A DNA stretch of 64,000 nt from Brasenia schreberi. Taxonomy: Eukaryota; Streptophyta; Magnoliopsida; Nymphaeales; Cabombaceae. The stretch spans positions 32,509,501 to 32,573,500 of the forward strand of contig JAYKKT010000091.1 of the NCBI GenBank assembly GCA_036023115.1, read 5' to 3'. Below, in pieces: positions 48,624 to 60,232 of this stretch (position 1 is its first letter; every line of letters begins with the position of its first letter). A model generated the notes under the pieces. The model did no database searches and was not told the DNA's origin. It saw only the letters and a list, made by a program, of their open reading frames with translations. Position numbers and translations under genes: made by a program.

Positions 48624-48685
48624 TTCCACTCATTAACAAAGAAGTAGGGGTCCCCCTATGCCGAACTTTGCGAAGGAAAGAGTGA

Positions 48686-48800
48686 TGCACTCTCAGCGTT
48701 AGCTCACATGGCAGGGCCTCAACTTACATCTTGAAGGTCATGAGTTTGACTCCGAGGGCGTGCATTCCTAACTTTAGTCTTCGTAACAAAAACCAAGAAA
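48686..48800 (+). mobile_element. tRNA-derived SINE, copy 3
   Basis: A box GCGTTAGCTCACATGGCAGG and B box AAGGTCATGAGTTTGACTCC, ending TTCGTAACAAAAACCAAGAAA. The flanking direct repeats GGAAAGAGTGA (48675-48685) and GGGAAGAGTGA (48801-48811) differ by one base and are read as the target duplication. It sits just outside the gypsy element. Confidence 0.82.
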
Positions 48801-49104
48801 GGGAAGAGTGACATTGCATATAGTTATTAATAAGAGAACGGGAAAGCATCTTGCAAATAGTTATTAACAAGAAAACAAGAAAGCATCAACTGTTGATGTA
48901 CAAGATAAATCTGACTATAATAAATTCAAATCCTGCACTCTTCACAGTGGACACATTACTTCCTTCCGATGATGGAACCAAGGCGGTTCGGCTCCGGGTC
49001 AGCAGAATATGACTATTCAGATGTGGGAGCAATCGTATTTGGAGTTGCATGTAAATAAAAAAGGAAAGCACTGATTTAAGTACATTAAAAGTATTGGGGT
49101 CATG

Positions 49105-49345
49105 TGAGAGAGCATAGTTGCATACTCATTCATGCTCTAATTTTTGTAAAGATCTCAATCAATCAATCTTAAGATCAGCGGTTGAGTTTAAAGCAAAAAA
49201 AACAAATAGTACCAGGTAGATTTAATGTACTTAAAAATTATAAAAAATTACCAAGATACTTTTTAAAATTTGAATTTAAATCTTCAGTCTTATTGATCAA
49301 ACAATTGAGATGTTTTAAAGTGTAGGATGTTTGAGTGTGTGCAAC
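49105..49345. mobile_element. Foldback MITE
   Basis: The left end GAGAGCATAGTTGCATACTC ... AAAGATCTCAATCAATC faces a right end whose reverse complement reads GAGAAAGTTGCACACACTC ... AAACATCTCAATTG. The layout (CAAATCTCAA-type block behind the tip) is that of the 26-kb foldback elements. Confidence 0.5.
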
Positions 49346-50575
49346 TTTCTCGGGGTCACCTTTTCTCCTTTGAGGAGGAACAATGTCGATGTTAGATGAG
49401 TGGAAGAGTTGATAACCAAATGTTGAATCTCATATGGTAGAAATACTAAAGAAAAGGACTTCTGTGTGTAGATAGAATGCTTTTGCATTATTGAGGTTTT
49501 TCAAAGTGTATGAGCGACTGGCTGTGTTATATGTTATGAAGTTCTTGTTTACAAATTGTTTTTCTTAAAACAACTTGTTGCTGTTTGGTATTGAATAATT
49601 ATCAATATAAAACTGATTACAATCTCGAACTGTTGTATTCGGCAATAATTATTCCGACTCTCCGAAACAGCGATTTAGTTTTTATGAACAATTTTACTAA
49701 TGAAACTGAACGCACAAATCTTCAAGTTCGAGGATAGTAATTGATCATTTATTAAATCACTTTTCGGCATATCTTGTGTGGGTTTCTCTCCCTCATTGTC
49801 TCTCTTGATCCCTTCTTGTGTGCTGTCTTTATTTGTCGACTTCTCTGTGTTGCTTTTGTTGTAGGTAGGGTGGCTTTTAGTTTTTGTCACAGAAGAGCTA
49901 AATATTGGCGACCCCAATCGTTGGTCTCTTGATCCAAACATAGGCGCCACAAGAAATGCTCGAGTTTGTCATCTAAATTGATCCAAGAATGACGTACTAC
50001 AAACAAATGTAGTGAAAAAATTATATATTCGTACCGTACTCAGGTGGGAAAACCAAAGAATTAGAGCCGACCCCTCGCCATCTCTGTCGAGTTGGATTAT
50101 CTCTCATTACAATTCATTCCACCCACTTAATGGAATGCGCTTTATTAGCCTGCGATTTTGCACAAACTCGTTAAACTTTTAAACCTCAATCTTCGAATGG
50201 TGTTCTACGGAATCGGATGTAGAATGATCCCCCAGAGAAAAGAGGAGAGCGATTCCTTTTTCCCACTTTATTACGGAATTGTTCTGCGAATTTCCTACTA
50301 GTTTATGTTCTTCGCTTGCGTCAAACATGGAAGTGACACCCAAAGCACCGGTTCCGCCTGATAAGTTCCATGTTAACAAATCCTAGAGTGAAGAAAAGAA
50401 ACAGAAAAAGTTTATTGTTGAAGCATTGGAAACAGATACATTATTACAAAGCATAATGTCTCATAGATTCATTTATATACGTCCAGACACACAGAGAACT
50501 GCTGGCAACTAACAGAGCGATGCAATGTCAATAGTAAAGGGACAAACCAGCGAGTGGTGCCAGTTTCTCCTGTGG
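49346..50575. other. No gene recognised
   Basis: Sequence downstream of the kinase stop. A 66-codon minus frame at 50179-50379 is unusually clean (DLLTWNLSGGTGALG near its start) with no family I can name. The kinase 3' UTR is expected in about 50430-50575. Confidence 0.35.
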
Positions 50576-53500
50576 TCATCCTGCAACCTTCCTGGTGTAG
50601 CTCCTACCATCATGTGCAGGGATTCCATGTGGCCGGCCAAACAGATTCGGCTGGCCGTGCCATCCACCAGCTTTCATTGGAGGCCTCACAGCATTTGCTG
50701 GACTCCTGTGAGTGCCAACCATTGATGGGTTTAAGCGGTTCGCTCCAGTGGAAGCAGCAGCAGGGACACCACGCACACTTGAGTGCCCACCAACAGAAGC
50801 TGCGAAAGAAATGCAAGATTCATCAGTAGTCAACATTGCTTGCACGAAAATGGCATATTTTCTTGCCCTTGTGATGTAAAGATTCAGCACGGTAGTGGAA
50901 AGTGCATGCAATGGTTTCCTCAACCACCAATGTACAGTCTCTTTTGTCACAACTGGCATCGTACAATTTTGGTGATGAAAGAATTAAATCAATGTACCTC
51001 AGACTATAGGGCACAGAAATACCCAAAGACTCATATAGCAATCTCCCCAAAGGGCACCAAGGAACCACAAATTTTGAAGCAGAATGAAATATGAAGCATA
51101 ACAAGCAAGAAAGCATACCCTTAACCGGGCTGTTCCGCACAGGTGGTCTGTATCTTGGCTGACGAGATCCAATTTTGTTTTTCTCAATCTTGTTATCCTG
51201 CAAGGACAGAGAAAAGATAATTTTCCAACCTAGGGACCAAAAGGTGGGGAATTGTGAAGTATTGGGATTCATTACCCACCGCACTATCCACTTCCAGCTT
51301 TCGCTGTACACCTGCACAATTATAGACATCTATAAGATATTTTCTTCTTCAATGCGTCTAAACAATCATCCTGGCATGGGAGACAAAAAGCCAAATACTT
51401 GCAACTAGAGTCACCTGAATTAAGAGAGCCTTGTGCTTTCGGAGAAACAAGGTTGCTTCCAGGCTTCAAACTAGACAGAGCCTCAACTGATCTTCTAAAT
51501 CCCTTTTGCTCCAAGGTGCATCGGGTCCCAATTGCTTCATGTATTTAGAGAGGAACAGTTAATAAATGTGTGTGAAAGAGAGTAGACTATCATACTTTTG
51601 GAAAAATAAGACATGCACGATGCCCTTAAGAAATGAAAACATAAAAAATATATTACGAACCAAGAGGAGTTCTAGGCGCAATTTCCCTTGGTCGAAGCAG
51701 AGGAGGAATGTAGAAACATGACTGGACAAGATAATAGATTATTCACATTATAAACTGATTTTTTACAGATTTAAATGGTTAAGAGAAAAACATGAGCAAA
51801 ACCTGGAAGAAGGAATGTTGAAGAACCTCAGCTGCAGTTGGTCTCTTCTTTGGGTCCCATGAACAAAGCCACTGAAACAAATTCTTAGATTCAACACCAA
51901 GAGTTCCTGGTAAAAAGTACGGGTACATTCTCTCACATGTACAACACATCTCCATACCTACATCTCTTATATGATGCCTAATCAATTGATTCAAGATCAA
52001 AATATTTTTCAAATTATCATGTATTTGCAGAAGCAGATTCGCTTCTACCTTGTTCCTGTCAACTGATTCAAGATCAAAATAATTTCCAAATTATCATGTA
52101 TTTATTTGTACAGGTGGATTCACTTTTATCTTGTTCCTGTCAGCAGATTCAATTCAAAAAAATGTTTTTCAAGAAGACTCACTAACCAATAAATCACAGC
52201 TAAAACTGAACAACTTCTTGATGAAAATTGTGAGGATGAATGATCTTGCTACATACGATATCTTTGAAGCACCTGGCTTTGTAACTACAAATGTTTGGGC
52301 ACCTTCGACAAGCTGTTGATTAAGCGCTCCAGATTTAAAATTGTATCGGAGCATATCTGTCCTTAACTCGGGGATTTTTTTTATCATGATCAGATACTCA
52401 AAAGTAGCACAACAAACATAAAGAAATCAAATAGGACACCATGATTTTCGTCTTACATCTTCAGATCATTTCTCGTTCCAATAATTTGGACAAGCTTAAA
52501 CGTGTCTGACTACCTAACTCAGCTAGCTACACCCGTGAACTGGGACGTATCTGTTCAGATATCAATCCCAGGTTATCTCTTTCGACACATTAAAAGAAAA
52601 TTGCCAACTGCAGTAAAATCTGCCAGATGACTAGAAATCTACACAAAGTGAAGTCATCATATCCATGAAAGCCCCAGTGACAAATGGCTAATTCTAATGT
52701 GGCATTTTCTTGACATGTACTATATTCCTCAAAAGTTCAATGTACATTCTTCATGCACTGAAACACAGAACTACAATTGCCTTTATATAGAAATCTTTTA
52801 AGTTTTAATTCATCTTTTTCTGTAAGAATTCATCAAACCCTTGAAATTTCAGTCACAAAGATAATCTCAATGAAAAGTATGAAACGCTCAGAAAAGTGAC
52901 GAGGCCAATCTGACAAATTCCAACACTTTTTGCAATAGCAAAAACTCAACCAACCCATATCCTTGAAAGAGATTGTTTATCAGAGTAAATTGAAACAAAT
53001 CCTTCAAAAGTTCAGCAGAAAAAAAGTTGATATAATTTTCTAATGATCTTCAACAAAAAAGCACCAATACAATAAATGTCAGGGCATGTAACTGCAACAT
53101 AGTCACCTCACATCACCCCACCTGATGAAGACTACAACAACAACAACTAAGACTTTTCCCATACTAGATGGGGTTGGCTACATGGATTCTTTGTTTCTAA
53201 AGAGCCCTATCATGTGCATTGTAGAATCCATGGTAGATAAGACCGACAAAGTTTTACGCTGGTTGTCGGAAGCCTAACACAATCCTCCTTTATCCAGGCT
53301 TGGGACTGGCCATGCAAGGGTGATCCCTTACGAAGACGAACATAAAGGAAAAGCAGCAGTAGGCTTATATTTACCTTAATAAGGGCAACGAGAAGGAACA
53401 ATTAAAACAAGACTACATTCAGTTTTTTAATTGTTACTTACACGTATGAGGTGGATGGCGTCCTTACTAACAGAGGGTATTAGTGTTGAAAGATTAGCAC

Positions 53501-56500
53501 TTGCAACCTGCAGAATAGCAGAAGAATAAATAAAAACCGAAGAGTTGCAGAAGATGGGAAAAGAAACATAGTAGACAAAAAAGCAACAATCTCATTGGCA
53601 TTACCATGCAAAGCTGATATAATGGGGTAATTCCAGCATCCTATACACATACACACGCACACACACACACACACAAGCATCACATTCCTGTAAGGCCAAC
53701 TGCACACACACACATACACATGTATGTGAAGCCTGAAACGACAATAGAGAACAACACAGTACTGCAGGCTGCAAAGGCCATCCAACACAGTACTGCACAC
53801 ACACATACGCACAAGTAGACACTTGTGGGAGTCTGGGAGATATCATTCTTCATTTTCTCCGAAAGTGGATGGTTAGAACAAATGTGATCTGATCAGCAAG
53901 ACACATCGAAAACCTCAATAATTTTAAATACTGCAAAAGACTCCTTCCTACGTAGTGAGGGAAAAGGTTGGTTTGGTTGGTTGGTATTGCAAAAGACAAT
54001 CCAACTTGTAATTAAAAGACTTATAATATTGGTCATCACAATGTAAGGACTCAAGGGCCCTCGGAGATTGATTTTATTGTTTAAGAATTTATTTAACCTC
54101 CAAAGCACATCTCTACACTTGTACTAAGATTCTTAGCTCAAAACTTTCTTTGATCGTCGTCTTTTATCATTAAACCATTATTGAGAATAACTACAACTTA
54201 TCTGACATGCACATCTAACCACAAACATAAATTTCACAGTTACAAAGATGCATAGTTCATTATTTCCTAATCGTTTTGTGAACAATCTGCATGTAAAAAT
54301 TCACGACTTGGACAAGTTCAATAATTAAATAACCCACCAAACCCAAATTTTTGGAGATTTTGTCAGATACTTGATGAACTAGCATCTAAATCAAATTAAT
54401 GAATCTTGGAAACAGTTCAATAACTAAATACCACCCAGAACAACATGCTAAAATGTACTTGAATCAGTGTTATGTATGCATATAGCCCCGTATTGTATGA
54501 TATGGGGTGTATCGTATCGTGTATTCACTATATTGTATCGTTAGATACAGTGTATCATCTTGTATCATGCTATATGGGCTGTATTGCATGATACGTGACT
54601 GTATCGCATGAATCATATTCCCCTTTTTAAAATATCAAAAATTACCATAATTATACAATTTATAATGATTGACCAGCACCATATCCAAGGACTTCTAGAA
54701 AATATGGCATCTGTTGTCAAATTATGTACATTTTTGCATGCACCAAAGCACATGAAAAAACTTTTAATATGTAGTAAGCAACTATAACTATGTATATTTT
54801 TAACACTGTAACTATTTCTTTCTTACGTTGCGGAAAATGAAAGGCACCAGGGCTGATTCCCATCAAAATAATGTGAGCATGATGTAAATGCGAGGAGTCA
54901 ATAGCAATATGCATGACATTAGCATTAATTTCATTTTATGCGAAAGAAAGTGGAAATAAAATACTGAATAAATGGTTCTTCATCTTTTAATTTCCAAAAT
55001 AAGATCAAAACTACAAAAGACGGTGGTTTTCAATGTATTTTCAGAAGTCAATGAATGTGGCAATTTTAACAACAAAGTTTTCAAAATAATGTGATTCTTC
55101 TTTTTAGTTATGAAAGTTGTAATTTTAAAGAATATTTGCTACTTACTGAATGATGAAGGTTGGTCTTATAATTTGAATTAATGTTAATATTTACCCAAAT
55201 TTTGATTAGAATTCTTCTTGATTTTTTCTGATTTTCTCTACTTTTCTGATTTTAAAATATTTTTTAAATTTATGATATGATATGATACACTTGTCTCATG
55301 GAGAAAAACGATACACGATACGATATGGTACAAATCACACTAACTTGAATACTTCCAAATTGAACAAATAATCCAATTACATTGTCTTTTTTGTTATACA
55401 TGCTAATGAACGGTCATAAAAAGAAGAAATGCTAAGAAACTTTTTACATCTCCATAAAGGCATTCGAGTTTTGGTGTTTGGTAAACCAAAATGAAAAGAA
55501 ACCGCAATACAACAAATGTAAATGGCTCCAAGCATTGCAGCAAACCAAATATTGCATGTTGTATTGCAACTTGGAGAAGATGCCTACCAAATTTCAAGAA
55601 ACACAAATCTTTAAAAGACACTGCAGATGGATGGATTACACAAACACAGAAGAAAAATAAAAGCTGTCCAATTCATAAATGCCCGAGTATCATGTAAAGT
55701 CATGAAAGCTCTGTGATATTACCTGCGGAAATTCAAAGTTGATCGAATCGGCCAGTTTTAAGCCATCAGCCCAGATATCTCGATCAGGACTACCTATGAC
55801 ACTACAGATCTTGTATATTTCATCTGCTTCACTGCAATAAGAAAAGTCCAAGATAGCATAATAAAAACTGTAATCCTGATCTACAGAACACAAACATGAA
55901 TGAGCATGACACTATCTCAAATAGTCACCAAGAAGATAAAAGCAACCCCAATATAATCAGATACTTTTAAATACTTGGTTCCTAAAACAAACAAAAATCT
56001 ACATAACCAGTGTAGGCTAGTAGTGGAGGGGCGGAGGCTTTACAAAAGTGACAACATATTAATAGGTTTTCACTTAGTAGCATAACATTTTTCAATTTAA
56101 CTAAAATGGAAAACGTCGAGGGTGATATTTTCAAAAGCAACGGCTTTTCAAATGGATGGTCAGGTTTTGCAAAAATTGTGCGAGTTTTTGGAGCCTTGAA
56201 AGATGAGCTACGCTGTAAATCTAAAAGACTGTAATTTTGAAGAAGGCATCAGTTTCTCACTCATTTAGTTGAACGATAGTATTTCCAAAGGTTTATGTAA
56301 TTACTTGCACATTTCTTCATTCCAAGAGGAAAAGGTCGAGACTGCACACAGATGTGTGCATGTTTGATTTTCACTTCATTTCTTGTTACGCACACATTTT
56401 AAATGCAAGGAAACAAAGAGCAAGGGGAAAACATACTCGCTGATGAGGCAATCCATGTTTAGTCATCAAAACTCAAGAACATGTTAAATTGTGTTTCTTT

Positions 56501-58183
56501 GAACTTATTATTGGATTATATCAAGGATCAGTCCATATTTATTTGCCTTGGTCATTGATGTGCTAACAAAACATGTTCCTTGGTATATGTTATTCACGGA
56601 TAACATCGTAACATGACATAAACATTAGAAAGTAAAGGCTTTCGACTTAATAGAACAAAGACAAAACATATGGAGTGCAAGTTTGATCATTGGGTAACTT
56701 CAAATAATATAGAAATTAAGATTAGCACACATTGTACCAAAAAAACTTTAAATGATATAAAAATTAAGATTGACACACATTGTACTCCTTGTAAAGAAAG
56801 TTAAATACCTAAGGTCAGTTTTCTAGAGTGATAAAAAAAATTGATAGAAATATTACATATAGAATTAATGCGGGTTGGTTAAAATAGAGAGGTGCATCAT
56901 GTATTTATATGACAAAAAGATATCATTAAAGTTGAAAGGTAAATATTATAGAGCACTAATTCAACCTGCTATGCTTTATGGTTTTAAGTGTTGGACAGTT
57001 AATTATTAACATCTACAAAAGATGTCTATGACACAAATAAAGATGTTGAGATGGATGAGTGGCCACACAAGAAAACATTGTAACCATAATGAGGTTATTA
57101 GAAACAAATTGAAAGTGGCACCAATAGATGAAAAAATGAAAAAAATCATTTGAAATGGTTTGGAACATAGAAAGATGACCAGAAGAAGCTCCGGTAAGAA
57201 GGTACGAGAAACTAGATTGTGAAAATGTTAAAGAAGAAGAAGACCACAAAAGTGTTGGAAGAAAAACTAAAGAATAATCTAACTTATGTTGAGTTAACTT
57301 TTAGCATGACACATGATCGAGCTCCATGGAAACAAAGAATCCACATGGCAGACCCCATCTAATATGGGAAAAGGCTTAGTTGTTGTTAAGAAAGTGAAAT
57401 GAGATAACAAAAATTAAGACAATTTGTGAAGCTAAAGACAAGTCACATGGTCATGCCATCCTTTTCTCTTAAGATTAAAATAAAACCACAAACATTGGAA
57501 CAAACATGTTATTATGGTGCCGGTGTGTTTCAATCGTATTAAAGAAAACTCAAATACAAAAAGTATGTATGACATTCAAAGAAAAGAAACTTGCAGAGAT
57601 GTATGAGCAAGATGGGTTTTGCCATTCTCAATTAATAAACAGAGATTGTACATAAGCAACAATTCCATGTAACTTGAAATTATGATAAGTTACAAGAGAA
57701 AAAGAATAGAAATTGGCACAGGTGCATGCACAAATTCATTTATCAAAACAATAGTGCCCAAACACAAGGATGTGCGAAAACTCTTGTCAGCAGTACCTTG
57801 AGCCAGGGAAAAGGGGATGAAGAGTAAGCAACTCCGCCATAATTGCTCCCATCGCCCACATATCTAGCAAAAGCATAAAGGAAAATCGAAACAGAATCAA
57901 CATAACTATCATTTCTAGATCATGATTCCCAGTTTGAACACACAATAAACTCACCAACAGCAGAGTCATATACAGCCGACTGTAGCAGAACCTCTGGCGC
58001 CCTATACCTGGAGAATAACTTGTAAGATAACCTGGAAAAAGTAATCTATGCCCAGAGCCTAGATGTTTAGCAGTCTTTACCATCGAGTCGAAACATATTC
58101 TGTGTATGGTGGCTTAGAGCAAAGTTCACGTGCCAGGCCAAAATCAGCGATCTTGATTGTCTCTTTTCTAACCAAAAGATTTT
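50576..58183 (-). CDS. CDKF-4: MAK/RCK-type protein kinase, CDKF-4-like (5' part outside window)
   Basis: Eleven exons, minus strand: 58183-58081, 58007-57955, 57863-57797, 55831-55723, 53507-53442, 51871-51803, 51721-51661, 51534-51415, 51311-51280, 51197-51119 and 50799-50576. They join in one frame for about 327 residues. Visible are [14 protein letters not shown] (DFG), the activation segment [19 protein letters not shown] with a TEY motif, [55 protein letters not shown], and the plant tail [13 protein letters not shown] ... [15 protein letters not shown] ... [12 protein letters not shown]. This tail and the kinase text match plant CDKF-4/MHK proteins, Ser/Thr kinases related to animal MAK and ICK; the substrate is unknown. 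The N-lobe and HRDLKP are not found up to position 64000, so the gene continues beyond a transposon-filled intron or is truncated. The acceptor of the first exon seen reads AA, not AG. Confidence 0.9.
51983..52146. repeat. 77-bp tandem duplication in a kinase intron
   Basis: GATTCAAGATCAAAAT at 51988 recurs at 52065, and the text after it (TTATCATGTATTT, GATTCGCTTCTACCTTGTTC / GATTCACTTTTATCTTGTTC) follows in both units. Diverged, noncoding. Confidence 0.8.
53133..53331 (-). mobile_element. SINE-like internally deleted RTE derivative
   Basis: Read on the minus strand, it starts AAGGGATCACCCTTGCATGG, continues GCCAGTCCCAAGCCTGG and TTAGGCTTCCGACAACCAGC, and passes GTAAAACTTTGTCGG. That block matches the 5' leader of RTE copy 5 (62971-63000). 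It then changes within about 70 bp to the RTE 3' end (AACAAAGAATCCATGTAGCC, TATGGGAAAAGTCTTAG, TTGTTGTTGTTG). The direct repeat GAAGAC at 53127-53132 and 53332-53337 could be its target duplication. It lies in the intron between kinase exons 53507-53442 and 55831-55723 boundaries, downstream side. Confidence 0.75.
53642..53720. repeat. (CA)n-rich tract in a kinase intron
   Basis: Two CA-rich runs (about 53642-53674 and 53702-53720), with more ACACACAC text near 53797-53808. Confidence 0.9.
54470..55350. mobile_element. GTATCG-rich foldback-like element in a kinase intron
   Basis: The left part (54475-54620) is full of GTATCG/GTATCAT words, for example GGGTGTATCGTATCGTGTAT. The right part (55270-55345) carries the inverted form (ATACACGATACGATATGG). 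The AT-rich interior has no coding. A shorter stretch of the same character lies at 1338-1440. Family unassigned. Confidence 0.4.
56500..57388 (+). mobile_element. RTE-type LINE, 3' half (copy 4), antisense in a kinase intron
   Basis: Begins in the reverse transcriptase at a decayed QGS-L-PYLF segment (56515-56560). A MLFTDNI-like remnant of LFADDI follows, then [12 protein letters not shown] text (56640), and [13 protein letters not shown] near 56970-57005. The tail is [38 protein letters not shown] and [10 protein letters not shown]. It ends GGAAAAGGCTTAGTTGTTG near 57388. Frameshifts abound. It is in plus orientation, opposite to the host kinase gene. Confidence 0.85.
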
Positions 58184-59024
58184 TTGCAAGGGTAATGAGT
58201 AAATTTACTACTTCAAAAGATAAACAAGCTCAATGTGTCTTCAAAAGCATGAACAATTCCAACAACTTATCAAGTATAACAAAAATCTGCATCTAATAGT
58301 CAAGTCAGGCTGTCGGTAATAGACAAGCATCATAATTACAAGGACATCCTCCTAGTTCTGTAAATATAACATCAAATCTCATAATTAGCTTTCACATGCT
58401 CCCAACGAAAGCATTTGTATTATTAACTTTATCAAAAGAAGAAACAAACACAGACTGCATTTTAAATCTGTTCAGATCTAACACCTATATGGCATAAGGT
58501 GAAAGGTAAGACCTTTAAAAAGGAAAAACCGTTAGATGTCAACCATCCAAAAGAAACTGCATACCACCTCATCTCATTTAGGAACCAGACTCTTTGTTCA
58601 GCATAAATGTTAACACAATGCAAAAGTAGAATCCCAGGAAAGTTCTGAACAGGTCAGCCACTTTCTCAAGTTGTTGCAACATGAGAAAGCAGAAGTTCTA
58701 AAACCATTTGGACTGCTTACTTCTTGGAACTGAATCACAAGATCGACTTGTGACCAAACCTTTTGTCATTTCTCATAAGACACCAGTCCACCTTTGCCCA
58801 AACAAATGTGCCATACATAGCAAAGAGAACAGCACAATCATGTAAGCCAGTCCCAATTCAGATACAAGCATAACCAAATGATGTCACAAACCGTCCACAA
58901 GTTAATTGAACAGAAGATAAAAATAACCAAGTGAAGCCAAATGACAATTTCATAGTGATCAAGCTATGCAGTCCATATATGTGACACATTCGAAGGTAAC
59001 AATGCAGTCTTAAGCACATGGACA
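58184..59024 (-). other. Kinase intron sequence
   Basis: No exon for the kinase N-lobe is legible here on the minus strand. No repeats stand out. Confidence 0.5.
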
Positions 59025-59865
59025 TGTTAGTTTAGCAGCAAACACAGGTTCAGCATTGGGGAGAACAATCACCAGCTGTCGATTAGCCTCTTGTGTTGTT
59101 CACGACAGCTACTCTCTCTTTTATTAATAGCGTGTTAGTCTCTAGGGTTGAAGTCCTGGAGACTTAAAAATGGCATATTATGAGTATGCCATTCATGAAA
59201 TGAAAATAAAGGAACCTTTAAAAACAAAAAGAAATAACAATTGGTCATAGACTTAAATAGACTTTGACTACATCCAACTGTTCCTCTCGACACAACCCCT
59301 CAAGTTGGGTTAAAAACATTGCATAAACCCAACTTGTCCATAATCTTCCATAATATTCTTTTTGGCGCTGCTTTAATCAATATATCTGTCATTTGGTCAC
59401 TTGATCTTACACGAGTTAATTGAAATTGTGTGGTGAGTGTATTCTCTTGAATGAAATGACAATCCACTTATATATGTTTTGTTCTCTCATGATAAATCGG
59501 ATTCAATGCAATTTGTATGGCAGCCTTACTATCACAATATCCATGGATAGGTAATTGTATCTCTTCTCCCAAGTCCTTAATAGGTGTTTCAAGTCCCTCA
59601 TACAAACCATGGGCTACTACTCTATTCCACTTCTTCACTTGATTTAGCAACAACTGATTTTTCTTGTTTTATTTTCTCCAAACAGAAGGTATCTTGTAGT
59701 AGATTTTTGATCTTCTACTAAACCTACCCAATTTGCATAAGTGTGCACCTCTAATTCTAGGTGTTCATGCTTAGCATAAATTACTATGTAATGTGGAGTT
59801 CTTTTAAGTATTTGAGAATTTGATAGTCAGTTTTCATTGACATATGGATGGTGCATGCATATATC
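59025..59865 (-). mobile_element. Ty1/copia fragment D1, interrupted by D2
   Basis: Minus strand. RT end and RNase H are at 59370-59860: SQFMHAPSIC-like text next to 59865, then RYLKRTPHYIVIYAKHEHLE, NWVGLVEDQKSTTRYL, HGYCDSKAAIQIALNP and IYHERTKHI. A polypurine tract AACTTGAGGGGTTG (minus-strand reading) follows, then a probable 3' LTR 59025-59292 starting TGTCGAGAGG on the minus strand. The coding text stops at 59865, exactly where the LTR of D2 begins, so D2 inserted into D1. Confidence 0.8.
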
Positions 59866-60232
59866 TGTAAATATTTGTTGATGTATGAATATTGAAGTGA
59901 CCAAGTCACAAATCGTCAAGATACCAACACATCCAAATATGGATGTTCGAAGTCAAGAAACACACAACTTGAGTCAAGGAGATAAATCCACAAATCAAAA
60001 GGTTGTGTAAGACAAATTGATTTATTGATGGAGTGATGCTCTATTTATAGAGTAATATGTATAACAAGTGAGAGAGAAGAGAGTAGTAAGGATAGAGAAG
60101 AGAGAGAGAAGAGGGCAAGTTGCATTCAGTTGTTGGGGATCAAGTCTCCCCAACGGCTATAATAACTAGTTGTTGGGGAGCCGTGATCCCTAACGACTAA
60201 CTGTTGGAGTGATGCCCTATTACATGTTAACA
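59866..60232 (-). repeat. LTR of copia D2 (minus orientation)
   Basis: 367 bp. On the minus strand it starts TGTTAACATG after a polypurine-like TTAAGGGGAA and ends AACAAATATTTACA. It matches 62385-62782 in the opposite orientation (shared ACATCCATATTTGGATG and TATCTTG/TGACGATTTG text). Confidence 0.85.

Noticed and set aside
50525..50829. Plus-strand frames of 66 and 91 codons over the kinase 3' end
   Set aside because: They are antisense to the last kinase exon, whose frame matches the conserved KAGGWHG and TRKVAG text.
53127..53337. Possibility that the 199-bp element is a classical Au-type SINE
   Set aside because: I see no A/B-box pair in the head; both halves match RTE ends in this window, so an RTE derivative explains it better.
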